NCBI RefSeq assembly: GCF_004006665.1
Contig: NZ_QOCL01000003.1
Location: 558,001 to 622,000 of the forward strand
Direction: 5' to 3'
Length of the DNA stretch: 64,000 bases
Source: Halobacteriovorax sp. HLS
GTDB taxonomy: Bacteria > Bdellovibrionota > Bacteriovoracia > Bacteriovoracales > Bacteriovoracaceae
Shown here: piece by piece, positions 26,073 through 35,833 of the stretch
How the letters are laid out: each line of letters starts with the position of its first letter
Position numbering within the stretch: the first letter of the stretch is position 1
Translations under genes and position numbers: made by a program
Notes under the pieces: generated by a model
The model's input: only the letters and a program-made list of their open reading frames with translations
Told to the model about the DNA's origin: nothing
The model's database searches: none

Positions 26073-27239
26073 ATGATAAATATTTTCTTCGCTCTTGTTC
26101 TCTTCATTTGCTGTTTCTCACCTATTGCTAAGGAATATAAAATTTCTGGCAACACGAGAACTAAAGATGATTATATTAAGCATCTCATCAAAGAATGTAT
26201 TGAAGATAAGAAAAGTGACCTTGTACAATGCTTAATGAATAAGAGAATTTTTTCAAAAGTAGAGATTAAAGATGATGAAATAATCGTTCAAGAGAGATGG
26301 ACACTTATACCAATCCCCCAGGTAAATGTTAGCTCTGACTCCTCTTCCTACGGAGTTTTTGTAATGGAGAGGAATTTTCTTGGCCGAGGAAAATTTGCGA
26401 TACTGGGAGCGTCAGTTGGTAGTGATGTGAACTCATACTTTCTACTTTACCGAGACCCAGAATTACTCCTCACAGACTGGACATCACAAATTTTACTTTT
26501 TAGCTCAAGCGAAGACCTAAAATCATATTCGGGAGAGAATATCATCCATAGCTACAACGAATCCCAAACAGGATTCAAGCTAGGGTTCGGTCATAAGATC
26601 TTAACTGACTTTGAGTTAGGTGCATCTGCTACATTTTTAAAAAAGAAATATAAAGAATTCGGTGGTTTTAGCGTCCCTACTGCAAATGAATCATATGGAA
26701 TGGAGCTTAAGCTGAGATATGTTAATTCTGATTTCAAGTTTTATTTCAATGAAGGATTCGACGGGGAATTCGAATATTTACGTGACATCAAAAGAACTGA
26801 TGATCTTAATGATGTTTCTGTAGGGCTATTAAACTTAAGATATCAAAAGAATTATTTAATGCAACATGCGCTTCAGCTGGGCCTTAAGTCAAGTATCTCT
26901 CAAAATGCAAGTGTAAAAGATGTAATAAAAATAGGCGGTAACAAAGGTTATAGAGGTATTCAAGAAAATGGACTTTGGGCAGAAAATATTGGAAGCCTAT
27001 CCATAGATTATCAAATCCCTATCGCATTCTCTAACTTTGGAGTTTGGACAGTTGCACCTTATTTTGATTATGGAGTTATCGATTCAAAATACAGTCCTTT
27101 TTCTAACTATTCCTCTTTTGGCATCGGTGGTTACCTCTACTTAAAACAAGTTGCCATACCAGGAGTAGGTATTGTTGTAGGTAAGAATGATAAGTTCCAA
27201 GGATCATTTATATCATTCAGTGTTGGAATGAGGCCATAA
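26073..27239 (+). CDS. Short Omp85-family outer membrane protein (one POTRA)
   Basis: The 388-residue protein has a signal peptide (cleavage near 20, PIAKE), then a single POTRA-like repeat (about 21-75, YKISGNTRTKDDYI start), and a barrel of about 300 residues rich in alternating aromatic strands. A late GGNKGYRGIQENG block (near 290) corresponds to the RGF/RGY loop of Omp85 proteins, and the C-terminus ends in an amphipathic strand (FISFSVGMRP). It is shorter than BamA (five POTRAs) or TamA and is probably not the essential BamA. It may insert or export a specific substrate or lipid. The next gene encodes a DUF4136 lipoprotein, 89 bases on. Confidence 0.8.
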   Translation: MINIFFALVLFICCFSPIAKEYKISGNTRTKDDYIKHLIKECIEDKKSDLVQCLMNKRIFSKVEIKDDEIIVQERWTLIPIPQVNVSSDSSSYGVFVMERNFLGRGKFAILGASVGSDVNSYFLLYRDPELLLTDWTSQILLFSSSEDLKSYSGENIIHSYNESQTGFKLGFGHKILTDFELGASATFLKKKYKEFGGFSVPTANESYGMELKLRYVNSDFKFYFNEGFDGEFEYLRDIKRTDDLNDVSVGLLNLRYQKNYLMQHALQLGLKSSISQNASVKDVIKIGGNKGYRGIQENGLWAENIGSLSIDYQIPIAFSNFGVWTVAPYFDYGVIDSKYSPFSNYSSFGIGGYLYLKQVAIPGVGIVVGKNDKFQGSFISFSVGMRP

Positions 27240-27328
27240 ATCAAAACAACGCTGTTTTAAATCCACAAAAAAAGCAGTACTATCGTAGAAATTATAAAGA
27301 TTAATTGCTCAAAATTAAATGGAGAGAA

Positions 27329-27901
27329 ATGAACTACTTACTTACAATACTATCTGTCTTACTTCTATCGTCGTGCGCTAGTGTTAAAACTGACTTCAAC
27401 TTCAATCAATCGATAGATTTTTCACAATACAAAACCTATTCTTGGATTAAATCAGGACCAAAATCAAAAGAAAATAAATTTAATGACCTGATGCACTCCG
27501 AAGTTATTAGATCTATTGAGACGGCGCTAGAGAGCAAAGGACTTAAAAAAACCAATTATGATAAAGCGGATGTCCATATTAATTATATGATCAATGTTTC
27601 GAATAAAGTTATGCAAAGTCAATATTACGACTACTACACTATTGGAGGGGCAACGGCACGGATGGGTCGAGGCCATGGACCATATGGCTACTATGGTTCA
27701 GGTGGTCCATACTATTCTACAAGAATGGAATATGAACAAGCTTCCTTTGTTATTGATATGCTAGATAAGAACACTAGAGGAATTGCTTGGAGAGGACATG
27801 CTTCAAAGACAATTGATCGTAGTAATAATATGAAAAAGCAACTCGATGTAATCAAGTCTACAATAGAAAAATTATTTAAAAAGTACCCACCTAAAAAATA
27901 A
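27329..27901 (+). CDS. DUF4136 lipoprotein
   Basis: The 190-residue protein has a lipoprotein signal ending LLSSC with the lipidated C16. The mature part matches DUF4136: FDFSQYKTYSW-type start, an ALESKGLK helix, DVHINYM strand, a glycine/tyrosine-rich central loop (about 115-135), and a late IAWRGHASKTI strand. The family is exported and has no known activity. The ATG at 27329 has GGAGAG three bases before it; an upstream TTG at 27305 would add eight charged residues. A strong hairpin follows. Outer membrane localisation is likely because no aspartate follows the cysteine. Confidence 0.85.
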   Translation: MNYLLTILSVLLLSSCASVKTDFNFNQSIDFSQYKTYSWIKSGPKSKENKFNDLMHSEVIRSIETALESKGLKKTNYDKADVHINYMINVSNKVMQSQYYDYYTIGGATARMGRGHGPYGYYGSGGPYYSTRMEYEQASFVIDMLDKNTRGIAWRGHASKTIDRSNNMKKQLDVIKSTIEKLFKKYPPKK

Positions 27902-27926
27902 GTCTAACAAAATTAACTTATGGATT

Positions 27927-27957
27927 ATATAGCTCCTATACGAAGTAGGAGCTATAT
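27927..27957. terminator. Bidirectional hairpin between convergent genes
   Basis: A perfect 12-bp stem ATATAGCTCCTA/TAGGAGCTATAT with a 7-base loop lies between the convergent DUF4136 and MscS genes. No long T-run follows on either side, so it may act with low efficiency in both directions or as an mRNA end stabiliser. Confidence 0.65.
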
Positions 27958-27987
27958 GAGAATTCAAAAAACTTCTCATTATCATAG

Positions 27988-28800
27988 TTAAACCGATGTA
28001 TTCACAATCGGTCTAGTTATTCCGTTATCTAATAGAATCTTACTCCCTCTAGCTGTTACATCACTCATGAGAGCTTTTTCATACTTAACATCTAGAACAT
28101 AGGCCTTAACACTCGCCTTAATGACAAAGTTATTACAGACTGGGGTCTCTTCAAAAGTTATCGAAACAGGCTTTTCGAGAAAAACAAACCTACTTGTTAT
28201 TACTACTTCATGCAAGAGTTTCTTCACTTTCTCAAGATCCTGAAATATAGATAAATGAAACGAAACAACGACCATCATGTCCAGTGCACCAGAATTACCA
28301 CTTGAGACAACATCAGTTAAAAACTTTGAATTTGGAATGGTGACAAGATTATCATCTAAAGTAACAAGTCTCACAGAACGCAGACCAATATTTTTAATTT
28401 CACCATATACGTCGCCAAAACTGACTCTATCTCCTACCTGAAACGGTCTATCAAATAAAAGTATGAATCCAGCAATCATAGATCCGACCAAATCTTTTAG
28501 AGCAAAACCAAATGCTACTGCGGCAGAACCACCTACCGCGACTAAAAGCTCTCTTGAGGGCTGAAATACATAATAGAAAGATCCTAAGAAGCCGAGTAAA
28601 TAAGAAACAAAAGAAAAAACTGTAGTTATCTGTAAAATAACAAGTCTTTTACCTGCAAACTTAAACTGCAGCCTTTCAGACCATAGAGAGACTATCTTTA
28701 CAACAAAGTAAATACAGGCAAATAGAAAGATAAAGAGGACTACTTTATCTAGTTTAAAAAAATCGAAAATGAGTAAGGATACTTCGTTCTTAGTTTCCAT
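27988..28800 (-). CDS. MscS-family mechanosensitive channel
   Basis: The 270-residue protein has three hydrophobic helices. The third (about 86-113) is the glycine/alanine-rich pore helix (VGGSAAVAFGFALKDLVGS). The MscS beta domain follows, with the typical FDRPFQVGDRVSFGDVYGEI and IPNSKFL blocks, and then the alpha/beta C-terminal domain. It is close to the minimal MscS length (286 residues). Its ATG overlaps the end of the membrane AAA+ ATPase gene by 11 bases, so the two are translationally coupled and probably act in one complex. Confidence 0.95.
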   Translation of the reverse strand: METKNEVSLLIFDFFKLDKVVLFIFLFACIYFVVKIVSLWSERLQFKFAGKRLVILQITTVFSFVSYLLGFLGSFYYVFQPSRELLVAVGGSAAVAFGFALKDLVGSMIAGFILLFDRPFQVGDRVSFGDVYGEIKNIGLRSVRLVTLDDNLVTIPNSKFLTDVVSSGNSGALDMMVVVSFHLSIFQDLEKVKKLLHEVVITSRFVFLEKPVSITFEETPVCNNFVIKASVKAYVLDVKYEKALMSDVTARGSKILLDNGITRPIVNTSV

Positions 28801-31800
28801 AAATAAAATTTTTCACTCTTAAATAACGGATAATTCCATATTGCGTTGATATATCAATCATGTATCTATTTCGTTCGTCTTTGAAAAAGAATTTCTTCTC
28901 TAGGGCCAGCTTAATTGAGTTTCGAACAAGACCTTTTGAGAGATTTGTTGTTGATTCAATTTCTGAAGAAGACAAATTCTCATGCTTAAGGACGTGAGCA
29001 ATAACAAACATTAAATCATCAGGCAGCTTCTCAATTCCATGTAAATCAATCTCCTTTGGAATATTTACGTTAAAAACACTTCGATTCTTTCTAGAGAGAG
29101 CTGAGATCCACAAAAAGATTGCTGTTCGAGGATTGCCACTAGAAAGCTCCCAAAGTAATTTAAAAAACTTTGATTCAATTGAGGCATAGCGATCAATTTC
29201 ATCTTGAGAACGAGTTGCACTAATTAATAGATCATACGACAACCTAAAAGAAGTTTTAGTGTGTCTTTTCATGATCAATTCTTTAATTTTAATATCATTC
29301 CAGCCTTTAATTTCAAAAACATTTCGAAAGTACTGTGTACGGCCAAAAGCTCTATCTAAATAAAGCCAGCTATACTTATTAAATGACATTAACCAAAAAA
29401 TATTTTCTGTATTCAAGTTTATTACATTAACTAGAGCATAATAAGCTTCAAAACCGCCTGTATGTGTTAGAAAAATATTCTGGGCTTCATCAACTACAAC
29501 TACAGTCTTCTTTTCAAGCTTTCTATCATATTTATAAATATCAAAGCTCTCACTGCCCTCTTCATCACCAAAGATTGATTCTATAAACTTGTGTATAGTC
29601 TTCTTATCAACTATTTTTGATGGTAACTTCACATACTTAATATCGACATCTTCTGTAGAAGCTAAGTCAGAACTTACCTTTTTCAAAGTAGTTGTCTTTC
29701 CTACACCTTTATCACCATAAACAACTAGCGAGTGCTCATCAGATTTTAAATCAATCCACTCTTTAATTTCATTAGAAATAGTCTGCTCAATATTATTTGA
29801 AGACATTACATACTCTGCTTCTTCATTAAGAGAGTATAAGGAAAAATGCTCCAAATAATCTGCAGGGATCTGAGTATCAGAACCGTCTTCAGCTTCGACA
29901 TTCTCAATTTGTTTTTTAAATAGGTTTGCAGAAATCTTCTTAGATAACTCAAAGTTTTCAGTAAGACTTATAAAAATATCAAAGATCATTAGAACCAAAA
30001 TAAAAAGCAAAGTGAGCAGTGCTCTTAGACTCTTAGGTGTATACTTAACAGCAATAGTGAACTTCTCGACGATTGCCCCAGAAAACTTTTTTTCAGCAAA
30101 TCTTGTAAATTCATCTTCCCACCTTGAAGACTCAATTATTACCTTATAAATGGAGTAGAGAAAAACGATAGAATTTGTCAAAGTGTATAAATAGACCCTT
30201 CCCACCGAAGCCTCAAGAACAATCATAGTAAAAAAGTAAAAGAGAAAAATGTTTTTAAAGACATCAGAAGTTTCATTCGCCTTTATTTTAAATTGGGAAA
30301 AACTACTAACATCCAATCTTGAAACAGAACCTAAAAATAGTGTTAATAAAGACTTTAAAACTTTAGAGAATAAATAAACCTGAAAGACTTCCACAACCAA
30401 ATAGAAACCTTCAAATAGGTCAAAATACTGACCAACACTTAAGGTAAGAAGCCACAAAAACGAAACAGAGTTATCTCTGATCTTATTCCAAAATAGAATA
30501 ATTTTTCGAACAAGAATATTTGTTCTAGAGTGAGAAGCAAACTTTCCAAGAACTTGATCTATAAAGTGATTAAACTTAGAAAAGAGCATACGTAAAGTAA
30601 CAAAGACAAAAAAGAGGAGTGCAAAAAATCCTACCTTTAGAGAAATATCAACGTAGCCCTCTTTCCCAAGAGATAATTTTTCACTGATAAATAAGTATTT
30701 ACTATAAAAGTAACTTAAAATTCTATGTGGAGATGAAAGTATCTCTCCTCGAAGCAATGTAAAAAACTTAAGGGATAGCATTTTCTTATATAAGTAACTA
30801 CCTCCAATTTCTTTAAAGTAAGCGCTTCTTAAATAGTTACTACTAGAAATGATTTGATTAAGAAGTTTTATTTCTTGATTCTTCTTATTTGAATACTCTT
30901 TAACAATCTCAATTCTAAGCTTATTTAACTCTTCACGCTGAAGATTTAGACCCTTAACATCAGTAGAAAAATTCGCCTCGCTAAGTGCAGCAGGAATATA
31001 TGGTAAATTCAATCCCACTCTTTTATGAAATAGTTGTGAATAATTCTCTTTCGAAAGCTTAAGCCAAAGTTTTTCAAGTTCTTCAAAGTTCTCAATTATA
31101 TTTTTTTCATTCTTTAAATTTAATCGAGTCGAAAGAGAAGCTAACTCAGCAGTAGCACTTTCAAAAGTTGAAATCTTAATTTGCAACTCTTCATTGCTCT
31201 TTATTCTTAAATTAAGAAGCTCAATCTTAGTTTTTGTCAGTTCACTCTCATAATTAAGGAGTAACTTCTTTTGATTATCCTTTTCTTTATTGGCCTTTGT
31301 TTCACTTTTAATTAAGTTATTCTCTAATCTTTCTCGTAAATTCTTTGTATCGACACTTTCTTTTTCAATTTGATCTCTTAAAGCTGGTAACTCATTTTTC
31401 GCAAGTTGATTAGTCCTAAGGCTATCTCTCAGCGCTTCATTACGTTGAAGTAAAATAATTTTATTTCTCTGCAATTCTGTAGAAATACTAGTTAACAAGC
31501 TCAGTCTTTTCTCCATCTTAAGTAAGACTAAGCAGTTTTTTAGACCTTGGTACTCACTAGGAATCCCATTATCTTTATTGATAACATCATTTATAGTGAC
31601 AATTTTATCAGCTGTTTTTGATAAATCAAAATCATGTCCAAAGAATTGCGAATAAGAGAATGACTCCGTTTTGGTATGTGTTAAGAAGTCTTTTATTTTA
31701 TCATTTTGAGTAACTATCAAAGAAAGAGATGCTTCATACTTCTTTAAAACAGCATCCTTAGAACAGTTAGCCACTGCTTCTGTTTCGATATTTGTAAGAA

Positions 31801-31834
31801 GCGACAATAGAAGAAGAATTATAAATACTTTCAT
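28790..31834 (-). CDS. Membrane-anchored AAA+ ATPase with periplasmic coiled coil
   Basis: The 1014-residue protein combines a signal sequence (1-22), a long coiled-coil periplasmic region (about 30-335), about six transmembrane helices (400-420, 456-476, 478-503, 526-545, 548-568, 603-624), and a cytoplasmic AAA+ domain. The last has Walker A GDKGVGKTT (707-715), Walker B VVVVDEAQ (778-785) and a sensor-2-like GNPR (901-904), then a winged-helix-like C-terminus (935-1014). The front resembles MscK/MscM-type channels, but the MscS pore is missing and instead encoded by the next, overlapping gene. I know no described protein with this order. It may couple ATP hydrolysis to channel gating. The ATPase part resembles ExeA/TniB-type domains. 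Confidence 0.85.
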   Translation of the reverse strand: MKVFIILLLLSLLTNIETEAVANCSKDAVLKKYEASLSLIVTQNDKIKDFLTHTKTESFSYSQFFGHDFDLSKTADKIVTINDVINKDNGIPSEYQGLKNCLVLLKMEKRLSLLTSISTELQRNKIILLQRNEALRDSLRTNQLAKNELPALRDQIEKESVDTKNLRERLENNLIKSETKANKEKDNQKKLLLNYESELTKTKIELLNLRIKSNEELQIKISTFESATAELASLSTRLNLKNEKNIIENFEELEKLWLKLSKENYSQLFHKRVGLNLPYIPAALSEANFSTDVKGLNLQREELNKLRIEIVKEYSNKKNQEIKLLNQIISSSNYLRSAYFKEIGGSYLYKKMLSLKFFTLLRGEILSSPHRILSYFYSKYLFISEKLSLGKEGYVDISLKVGFFALLFFVFVTLRMLFSKFNHFIDQVLGKFASHSRTNILVRKIILFWNKIRDNSVSFLWLLTLSVGQYFDLFEGFYLVVEVFQVYLFSKVLKSLLTLFLGSVSRLDVSSFSQFKIKANETSDVFKNIFLFYFFTMIVLEASVGRVYLYTLTNSIVFLYSIYKVIIESSRWEDEFTRFAEKKFSGAIVEKFTIAVKYTPKSLRALLTLLFILVLMIFDIFISLTENFELSKKISANLFKKQIENVEAEDGSDTQIPADYLEHFSLYSLNEEAEYVMSSNNIEQTISNEIKEWIDLKSDEHSLVVYGDKGVGKTTTLKKVSSDLASTEDVDIKYVKLPSKIVDKKTIHKFIESIFGDEEGSESFDIYKYDRKLEKKTVVVVDEAQNIFLTHTGGFEAYYALVNVINLNTENIFWLMSFNKYSWLYLDRAFGRTQYFRNVFEIKGWNDIKIKELIMKRHTKTSFRLSYDLLISATRSQDEIDRYASIESKFFKLLWELSSGNPRTAIFLWISALSRKNRSVFNVNIPKEIDLHGIEKLPDDLMFVIAHVLKHENLSSSEIESTTNLSKGLVRNSIKLALEKKFFFKDERNRYMIDISTQYGIIRYLRVKNFIYGN

Positions 31835-31960
31835 AAGTTTCCAGTTGTTTAAATTATAGGTATTATCTAAACAATATCAGGATAAGTAAAAGATATTTTT
31901 GATAAAATGGAAATAGATATAGCTTATGTGGAAGTAGTTCGGAACGAAAATATTGGATTT

Positions 31961-32006
31961 CAAAAAAGTAAGGGGTTTTACACTGTGGAAATAATAACCC
32001 CCACTT
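31961..32006 (-). terminator. Terminator-like hairpin after the trypsin-like protease gene
   Basis: A stem GGGGTT (31972-31977) with AACCCC (31996-32001), extended by AAGT/ACTT, is followed in the leftward direction by a T-rich tract (ACTTTTTTG). It lies 48 bases downstream of the protease stop. Confidence 0.6.
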
Positions 32007-32053
32007 AAAACGATGAAATTATAGACTTATAAAAGTTTTTTCCATAAGAGATA

Positions 32054-33058
32054 CTACTTATTATAATTATAAAACTTCTTATAATCATTCTTAAGAAATC
32101 TATCAAAACCAGCAACATTGGTCTGCGACGAACCATGTGCGATTCCTGAACGAAATAAGACTGTACTATCCTCACCTAAAGACTTCACTGAGATTGAGAC
32201 ACCAAGGTAAAGCTCTTGATCATTCTTTGGGTCTAGATATAATTCCTCTCTAGCTTCTTCATTTAGTCTTAGAATAAGAGCTCCACCACTAGCTCCACCA
32301 AACGAAACGGCCTTAACTTCAGTAACAACCTCATCTTCAGAACCATAAGTGGCTTCCATGTCTTCAAAAAGAAGATTATCTGTGTATGTTAATACCTTAC
32401 CACCTTTTCCTTTAAGATCATCAGCAGAGTACCCTGCTAAAGTTGCACTAGTTCCCCACATATCAACAAGGTCTTCAATAGTATCTCCCTCTGTAGGATA
32501 GTAAAGATCCTCAAGCACAAGAAGTGGCTTAACTTTATTAAATGGAACAACTTTATCCAACTTTAAGATGGCCGTATCAGTCTTTTCGTCTAATTGTAAT
32601 ATTCTGGCTTCTCTAGTTATTTTATTTCCATCATTGTCAAATGTTTCCCAAGTGATACTTGAGATATCTGCAGGATCAAAATCTTTACCATTAAAACAAT
32701 GCTCGGCCGAATTTATAATACTAGATGAACGTTTCTCTTCTGTATCAGTAAGAGTCGCTGAGCAATTTGCTAATTTTCCATTAACCATAACTTTGAGTTT
32801 ACCAACAGCATTTAAATATTTTGGATTATGAGTGTCTTTCACCTTTCTTTTGTCATTAGCAAGCATTCTATTAGTATCTGTTATATAAATAGTCTCACCA
32901 GCTTTAAGATTAGCCGCAGTGTAATTAGCAATGTCATATACATCTTTAAAACTACTAGTGATATCTACTTTTGTGTCGATAGAACTACACTCAGTTGCTA
33001 GTGTAAAAGAACTAAACAGTGTCAAAATAATTGCTAGGCTAAGTAGTTGATTTCTCAT
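32054..33058 (-). CDS. Exported trypsin-like serine protease
   Basis: The 334-residue protein has a signal peptide (cleavage after TLATE, near 22). The chymotrypsin-fold triad is H120 (SAEHC), D161 (DTAIL) and S257 (GGASGGAL), in the expected order and spacing. Hydrolysis of exported or prey proteins is likely. Many acidic residues suit a marine or halophilic environment. ATG 33058 has GAGG five bases upstream; an in-frame TTG precedes it at 33061. C99 and C121 near the active site may form the conserved disulfide. It is monocistronic with a downstream hairpin. Confidence 0.9.
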   Translation of the reverse strand: MRNQLLSLAIILTLFSSFTLATECSSIDTKVDITSSFKDVYDIANYTAANLKAGETIYITDTNRMLANDKRKVKDTHNPKYLNAVGKLKVMVNGKLANCSATLTDTEEKRSSSIINSAEHCFNGKDFDPADISSITWETFDNDGNKITREARILQLDEKTDTAILKLDKVVPFNKVKPLLVLEDLYYPTEGDTIEDLVDMWGTSATLAGYSADDLKGKGGKVLTYTDNLLFEDMEATYGSEDEVVTEVKAVSFGGASGGALILRLNEEAREELYLDPKNDQELYLGVSISVKSLGEDSTVLFRSGIAHGSSQTNVAGFDRFLKNDYKKFYNYNK

Positions 33059-33423
33059 CAAATCCTCGTTTTATTAAGTAGATATGCAATTATATATACA
33101 AAGTCTATGCCAACTTCAAGTGTTCTGAGATTGTTTCAATAGTTTAATAATGAATTTCTAAGGGTGAGAAGCTTAAATTTATAGGATTATTCTTATAGTT
33201 AGATAAAGGTTAGCTTAAATTTCTAAAATCAAGAAAACTCTTAACTCCAATGATTACTTATACCTGGTAAATAGCTCCAATTATTCATGGCGAAAAAGTC
33301 AAATTCTTCATTGAAATATCTTTAGCTCGACCCAAGCAAAGCGTCATAACTTTTGTAATCTAAGTAAATCAAATATTTTGACTCTAGGTCATTTAACCTA
33401 AGGATAGAGTATAAAGAGTGAAT
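33059..33423. other. 365-base divergent intergenic region
   Basis: It holds the promoters of the protease (leftward) and the Ig-like lipoprotein (rightward). I see no gene. Two copies of AGCTTAAATTT occur about 44 bases apart (near 33169 and 33213), and a small hairpin TAGGT/ACCTA lies about 25 bases before the lipoprotein start. Confidence 0.35.
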
Positions 33424-35823
33424 ATGGATATTTTAAAAACTTACTATATTTTAAACATCTTAGTACTGGGTCTTATATATGGATGCAGTGGTGGTGGCTC
33501 AGGTGAGAGTGTTGAGCAAACGCCAGCTCCTGCACCAACGCCAAGCTACATTGAGACCACAACTGGCCATATTAGGATTACAAGCCCACTAACGAGTATT
33601 TCCATCACTGGGCACACGACAGAGGATAGTACAATATCTGGAGAATGCTCTGGTGATATTGTTAGAATTCTAATTGATTCATCTGAAATAAGTACAACCC
33701 CTTGTTCGTCAGACTCGTTCTCATTTACACTTGATTCGAATTGGATAAGCGAAGGTAGCACTGAGCTTCACCTAGAAAACAGTACAGGAGAGAGTGATTC
33801 GCTCAATATAATAAAAGACACTACAGTTCCAATAATTACTATCAATACACCTGCGATCATTAGCCAAATTAGCGAATCATTCTATACACTAAGTGGCACA
33901 TGTAGTGATGAAGGTCGTCCTATAGTTGGAATGATTGATATTATTCCCTATTCTAGCGTCTGTAATTCGGGAACATGGGTAAAGTCTGGAGTAAACCTAT
34001 CATTCCTGGTTGATGGGAATTACTCAATATCTGCATCAACATCAGACTCATTTGGAAATTCCTCTGAGTCAGCTACAGCAACAGTTGAGAAAAATACAAC
34101 CCTTTCACTGCCACCCATTGACTTCATCTCTCCAGTCAGTGGATATGGAAATCAAAATAGTGTTACTATTCGTATCGGAGCACTAAGTAGTGGCCATACA
34201 ATATCGGTCTATTCAGATAGTTCTTGCTCGACACTGATACGCACGGAATCGTCTCTAGGAACAACTCATGATATGACTTTTACTCCTGCATCAGAAGGAG
34301 TCTACTCTTACTACTTCACAGTTACTGATCTTCTATCGAATGTAACAAATTGCCTTGGACCTAAAGTATATACTGAGGATCATACTGCTCCGAGCTCTCC
34401 TCTAACAGTGAATATGAACTCTCCAAATGATGGTTCTATATCAAATGACTCAACACCAATTTTCACTGGTACAATTAGTGCAATTGAAGAGGGGGCCATT
34501 ATTACGGCTTATAGAGATATGACCTGCACAGATAATATTGGTAGTGGAACAGTCTCATCTGGTGAGTTTAGTATTTTAACAAGTTTGGCAGTAGATGGTA
34601 GTGAGAACGGCCTTAATCAATTCTATCTAAAAGTTAAGGATAAAGCCTCAAATGAATCAGCATGCTTTAGCACCGGCTTAAGCTTTACTCTAAGTGGAGG
34701 GGGACTTGCGACATTACCGAAGTTGGCAATGGTTGGAGACAACTCTCCTTCTCAGCTTGTTTCTCTTGAAAATGGAAATCAAATAACTTGGACTAAAAGA
34801 AAAGATCCTAATAACCCAATAGATCTTGGAACAGTTAACGCTGGAGAAGTCATAAATATTGAAGACCCTAATGACTCGTCTATCAAGGTTGATTACGGGG
34901 ACAAAATAGAGTCAACAAAAGCTTGCTATGTTGTTACACAAGGTTATGGAACAGCTCCTTGGGCCAGTGAAGCTTATGCAGGGACAAAGTTTACGAGTTA
35001 TCAATATCGTTATGGTGGCAACAGCCCTAAGGTATACGTTGCTGCAATCAGTTCAACTTCGTTTGTTCAAATTTTACAAGACACAGACGGAGACACGATA
35101 TTAGATGTTGTTGATTATTATAATATCCCTGCAGGCACGGTACATGAGTTTACGGTTAATCTCGTTGACGGTAGGCCTTGGCAAGTTGTGAGCACTCAGA
35201 ATATCAATGTTTATTACCTAGCAACCTCTGATAATATTAACTATGATAAAGATGCCAGAGTTCTAACACCAGCGGCGAATGATATACTAGGATACTCTTA
35301 CTACATTACATCAGTTGAAAATAATACAAAGGTTGATGCCTATAGAAATGATAATGCCGTTCATATAAGTGCAACAATAAATATAAATCAAAGAGTAGAG
35401 TCTGGTAGAACCCTTAAAAGTTCACTAAATCGATGGGCCACAAGAGTTAAATCAGATAGGCCAGTATCAATGTTACAAATTGCAGACCAAGACGGAATTA
35501 ACGCCACTCCAAGTTTACCAATCAATATGCTGGCCACTCATTTTGGTATTCCTAGACCGGCTGATTATATTGGAGTAATTGCTATCGCACAAGGCACAAC
35601 AATAACAGTAACGGCACCAGATGGAAGTGATAAAGGTACATTTGAGCTAACAAGAAATGCAACGGCCCACGAACTTGCCCCTTATTCTTATAAGTATACT
35701 GATGGTGCTTCAATTGCTGCAGGAACAAGACTAGTTTGCTCCAATCCGTGCTTTATGATTTATGATGACGAAGGACCCGGTGCGGACAAAGATGAGACAA
35801 TAATGATGGGCTTCACTCCATAA
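33424..35823 (+). CDS. Large Ig-like-domain lipoprotein
   Basis: The roughly 799-residue protein has a lipoprotein signal with lipidated cysteine near residue 21 (LIYGC), a glycine/serine linker and a proline-rich PAPAPTP spacer. Then come about four Ig-like repeats (about 50-430) with recurring SGTCSDEG, SDSSCST and KDKASNESAC blocks. The C-terminal 370 residues form a different domain, which may resemble an IgGFc-binding-type or beta-propeller fold (contains QILQDTDGDTILD). It is probably surface-anchored and involved in adhesion. ATG 33424 is favoured over GTG 33418. The repeats and frequent cysteines suggest exposure to an oxidising environment. Confidence 0.78.
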   Translation: MDILKTYYILNILVLGLIYGCSGGGSGESVEQTPAPAPTPSYIETTTGHIRITSPLTSISITGHTTEDSTISGECSGDIVRILIDSSEISTTPCSSDSFSFTLDSNWISEGSTELHLENSTGESDSLNIIKDTTVPIITINTPAIISQISESFYTLSGTCSDEGRPIVGMIDIIPYSSVCNSGTWVKSGVNLSFLVDGNYSISASTSDSFGNSSESATATVEKNTTLSLPPIDFISPVSGYGNQNSVTIRIGALSSGHTISVYSDSSCSTLIRTESSLGTTHDMTFTPASEGVYSYYFTVTDLLSNVTNCLGPKVYTEDHTAPSSPLTVNMNSPNDGSISNDSTPIFTGTISAIEEGAIITAYRDMTCTDNIGSGTVSSGEFSILTSLAVDGSENGLNQFYLKVKDKASNESACFSTGLSFTLSGGGLATLPKLAMVGDNSPSQLVSLENGNQITWTKRKDPNNPIDLGTVNAGEVINIEDPNDSSIKVDYGDKIESTKACYVVTQGYGTAPWASEAYAGTKFTSYQYRYGGNSPKVYVAAISSTSFVQILQDTDGDTILDVVDYYNIPAGTVHEFTVNLVDGRPWQVVSTQNINVYYLATSDNINYDKDARVLTPAANDILGYSYYITSVENNTKVDAYRNDNAVHISATININQRVESGRTLKSSLNRWATRVKSDRPVSMLQIADQDGINATPSLPINMLATHFGIPRPADYIGVIAIAQGTTITVTAPDGSDKGTFELTRNATAHELAPYSYKYTDGASIAAGTRLVCSNPCFMIYDDEGPGADKDETIMMGFTP

Positions 35824-35833
35824 TGAAAATCAA

